NCBI GenBank assembly: GCA_018992685.1
Contig: JACVGT010000003.1
Coordinates: 139,050-203,049 of the forward strand
Source of the DNA: Theionarchaea archaeon
GTDB taxonomy: Archaea > Methanobacteriota_B > Thermococci > Methanofastidiosales > SZ-28-30
Reading direction: 5' to 3'
DNA length: 64,000 bases
Shown: piece after piece, positions 62,442 to 64,000 of the stretch
How the letters are laid out: every line of letters starts with the position of its first letter
Numbering within the stretch: position 1 is the first letter of the stretch
Made by a program: the position numbers and the translations under genes
Notes under the pieces: model-generated
What the model saw: the letters and a program-made list of their open reading frames with translations, nothing else
Told to the model about the DNA's origin: nothing
Databases searched by the model: none

Positions 62442-64000
62442 TCAGCCTTCTTTCAGTATTTCAAGGAGAAGGTCCACAAGCTCTTCGTAGTTATTGTCTC
62501 TCTGATTGCTCCAGTAGTTGGAGGCAATGTAATTCCCTGCGTAGTAGTACTCCTCAAGTTGCTTGCAGCACAGTTCTATGCGAGACAGTAACTCCTGTAC
62601 TCTGGCCCACTTTTCAGGATACTTCTTATCCAGACCTTTGTCCAGGACCAGATTCAGCAGCTGTTTTATCAGATCCTCCAGGTTCTCACAGCATGGAGCT
62701 TCCCTGCGCCATTCCACATCCACTCCTGAGTCCCTGATCTTTTCGATAAGTTCCTTGTACCTGGCGTAGCAATCCATCATTCCTCCGTACGCTAGAGGCT
62801 GCAGTGATACCTGTGTCCGATGGATCGTTCCCGTGGGCAGGGTAACCAGAGCAGAATCATCATCAGATACAGGAAATCCATTGGGAGGTGTTCCCGTGGC
62901 AGTCACTACATTTAGGGCAGGAGATTCCTCCCCGTTCACATATGCCTCGAATGTGATGGTTATCGTTTCCCCCGTATCAAGAGGACCCACATTGGCCCAG
63001 ATGAGAGTCATTGTGCTGTCTGGATCCACAACTGTTTGATCTGGGGAGATGTTGGCTGCATCCTGATAGGTCAGTCCTAGAGACAAGACGTCCACGACCT
63101 TCACAGGGTCGAGAGGAACTTCTCCGGTATTCGTTATGGTCAACGTGAACGTCACGTTCTGGCCTGGATTCAAAGAAGAGGGAGCTACTGACTTAACCAC
63201 GTGGATGGCTGGGGCGGCCACGCCAACGGGTGATGTGTCTTCATCAGACACATCCCCGATGACAGACGTGCCAATGACAATGGCCCTGTTGACGAAGGTT
63301 CCTACTCTTCCCGGATCCACCTCCGCTTCGAAGCTCACCGTAATGATGTCACTCGGATTCATGGCCCCTATGTTCAACCAGGTCAATGTCTGTGTTCTAT
63401 CAGAGTTATCCACGGTAAAATCAGGCTCATACGGCAGTCCAGCCACAATGGCTGTTCCTGGTCTGTAGGTCAATCCATCAGGGAGAATGTCTGTCAGCTG
63501 CACAGGATCGAGTATCATGTCCCCCGTGTTTTCAATGGTCAATTCAAAGTAGACAATTCCTCCGGGGGACGGTACATTAATCTGGGTATTCAGGGTTATC
63601 TTCATGAGATCTGTACCGGGCGCGCGCACTGTCCACTCATCATCTACTGGTGGATAGTGTCTTTCATATGGGCTGATGCCAAGGAGGGTGGAATAATCTG
63701 TAATAGTAGTCACATTAGTGAATACACCCCCCTGAGGCGGGATGACTGCATCATATTCTAGAATGACGGTGCTACCCACAGGGATTATGGTGTAGCTCCA
63801 GGTTACGGTGTTTCCCACAACAGAGGTTGCCGTGGCTTGAGGTGTGGACGCAATCGATCCTGTATCCAGGATAAGACCCGTCGGCACCACATCTTCGATA
63901 CTCACGTCGTATGCAGGTGACGTACCTTGATTCTGAATGGTAATCGTGTAGTGGATGGTATCTCCGGGGAGTCCTTCGGTGATGGACCCCTGCTTATTGA
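62442..64000 (-). CDS. DUF11-repeat surface protein with cysteine-bearing C-terminal domain (5' end outside window)
   Basis: The frame is open to the right edge; bases 63998 down to 63906 read NKQGSITEGLPGDTIHYTIT and on into the first shown repeat, so the GTG at 63905 is not the start. About three DUF11-type beta repeats follow (GGIVYFELTIENTGDMILDP, LDPVKVVDVLSLGLTY, GETITITFEAYVNG), as in cell-wall-associated archaeal proteins. The last 125 residues form a helical domain with CYARYKEL, APCCENLEDL and ELCCKQLEEYYY, probably disulfide-stabilised. There is no C-terminal membrane anchor. Confidence 0.82.
   Translation of the reverse strand, partial: NKQGSITEGLPGDTIHYTITIQNQGTSPAYDVSIEDVVPTGLILDTGSIASTPQATATSVVGNTVTWSYTIIPVGSTVILEYDAVIPPQGGVFTNVTTITDYSTLLGISPYERHYPPVDDEWTVRAPGTDLMKITLNTQINVPSPGGIVYFELTIENTGDMILDPVQLTDILPDGLTYRPGTAIVAGLPYEPDFTVDNSDRTQTLTWLNIGAMNPSDIITVSFEAEVDPGRVGTFVNRAIVIGTSVIGDVSDEDTSPVGVAAPAIHVVKSVAPSSLNPGQNVTFTLTITNTGEVPLDPVKVVDVLSLGLTYQDAANISPDQTVVDPDSTMTLIWANVGPLDTGETITITFEAYVNGEESPALNVVTATGTPPNGFPVSDDDSALVTLPTGTIHRTQVSLQPLAYGGMMDCYARYKELIEKIRDSGVDVEWRREAPCCENLEDLIKQLLNLVLDKGLDKKYPEKWARVQELLSRIELCCKQLEEYYYAGNYIASNYWSNQRDNNYEELVDLLLEILKEG

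Noticed and set aside
1..64000. CRISPR array
   Set aside because: No regularly spaced direct repeats of 25-40 bp and no cas gene seen.

Overview
The window is archaeal. It carries the ribosomal/RNA polymerase string L18e - L13 - S9 - RpoN - tRNA - S2, a TFB transcription factor, TiaS, a 7S SRP RNA, a tRNA with a bulge-helix-bulge intron, TATA/BRE promoters about 25 nt upstream of start codons, and a mevalonate pathway of the archaeal type (phosphomevalonate dehydratase plus a UbiD-like decarboxylase). Gene order and content point to a euryarchaeote. A Thermococci/Theionarchaea/Methanofastidiosa-like or thermoplasmatal lineage is possible, but I cannot fix it from this window. No methanogenesis genes are present.

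Layout. 1-5.5 kb: two cell-surface proteins (a giant FN3/carboxypeptidase-regulatory-like protein cut by the left edge, and a coiled-coil protein with an in-frame TGA in its signal peptide). 5.8-9.9 kb: a tightly overlapping mevalonate operon (mevalonate kinase, UbiD-like decarboxylase, LpdD-like prenyl-flavin helper, PMDh large and small subunits). 10-14.1 kb: an HD protein, MEMO, S2, intron-containing tRNA-Pro, RpoN, S9, L13, L18e. 14.3-16 kb: a redox operon (glutaredoxin, ferredoxin:thioredoxin reductase-rubredoxin fusion, protein disulfide oxidoreductase). 16-22 kb: a membrane beta-propeller, a secreted protein, an ABC exporter. 22-29 kb: methyltransferase, Lrp regulator, iron-sulfur flavoprotein, two-CW protein, DUF885 protein, VOC protein, hypCD and hypA. 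29.4-32.9 kb: a 1127-residue membrane protein with tandem RCK/TrkA-like domains. 32.9-36 kb: thioredoxin, UDP-sulfoquinovose synthase-like enzyme and an alkaline-phosphatase-fold phosphodiesterase in one operon. 36-41 kb: radC, a SprT-like protein, SRP RNA, an HD phosphohydrolase, a candidate structured RNA, a decayed low-GC gene and tandem repeats.

41-52.5 kb holds an unusual concentration of amino-acid enzymes: two threonine-synthase-like PLP enzymes, an opine-dehydrogenase-like enzyme, a D-threonine-aldolase-like enzyme, a fumarate-reductase-type flavoprotein with a [2Fe-2S]-only partner, RidA and an aminotransferase, next to a Bat-type regulator and TFB. 52.7-56.4 kb: TiaS and a secreted glycoside hydrolase-like protein. 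56.7-59.8 kb: a compact, AT-rich array of small winged-helix regulators plus a conserved 275-residue protein, driven in both directions from one symmetrical TATA box. 59.9-64 kb: orphan HicB, a membrane SHOCT-type protein, acyl-CoA dehydrogenase, and a DUF11-repeat surface protein cut by the right edge.

Most operon-first genes look leaderless (TATA centre about 25 nt from the start codon), while internal genes have GGTGA/GGAGG ribosome binding sites. The best candidates for an undescribed system are the winged-helix array with its 275-residue partner, the PLP/flavoprotein amino-acid module, the BK-channel-sized RCK protein, and the candidate RNA at 39.86-40.09 kb.
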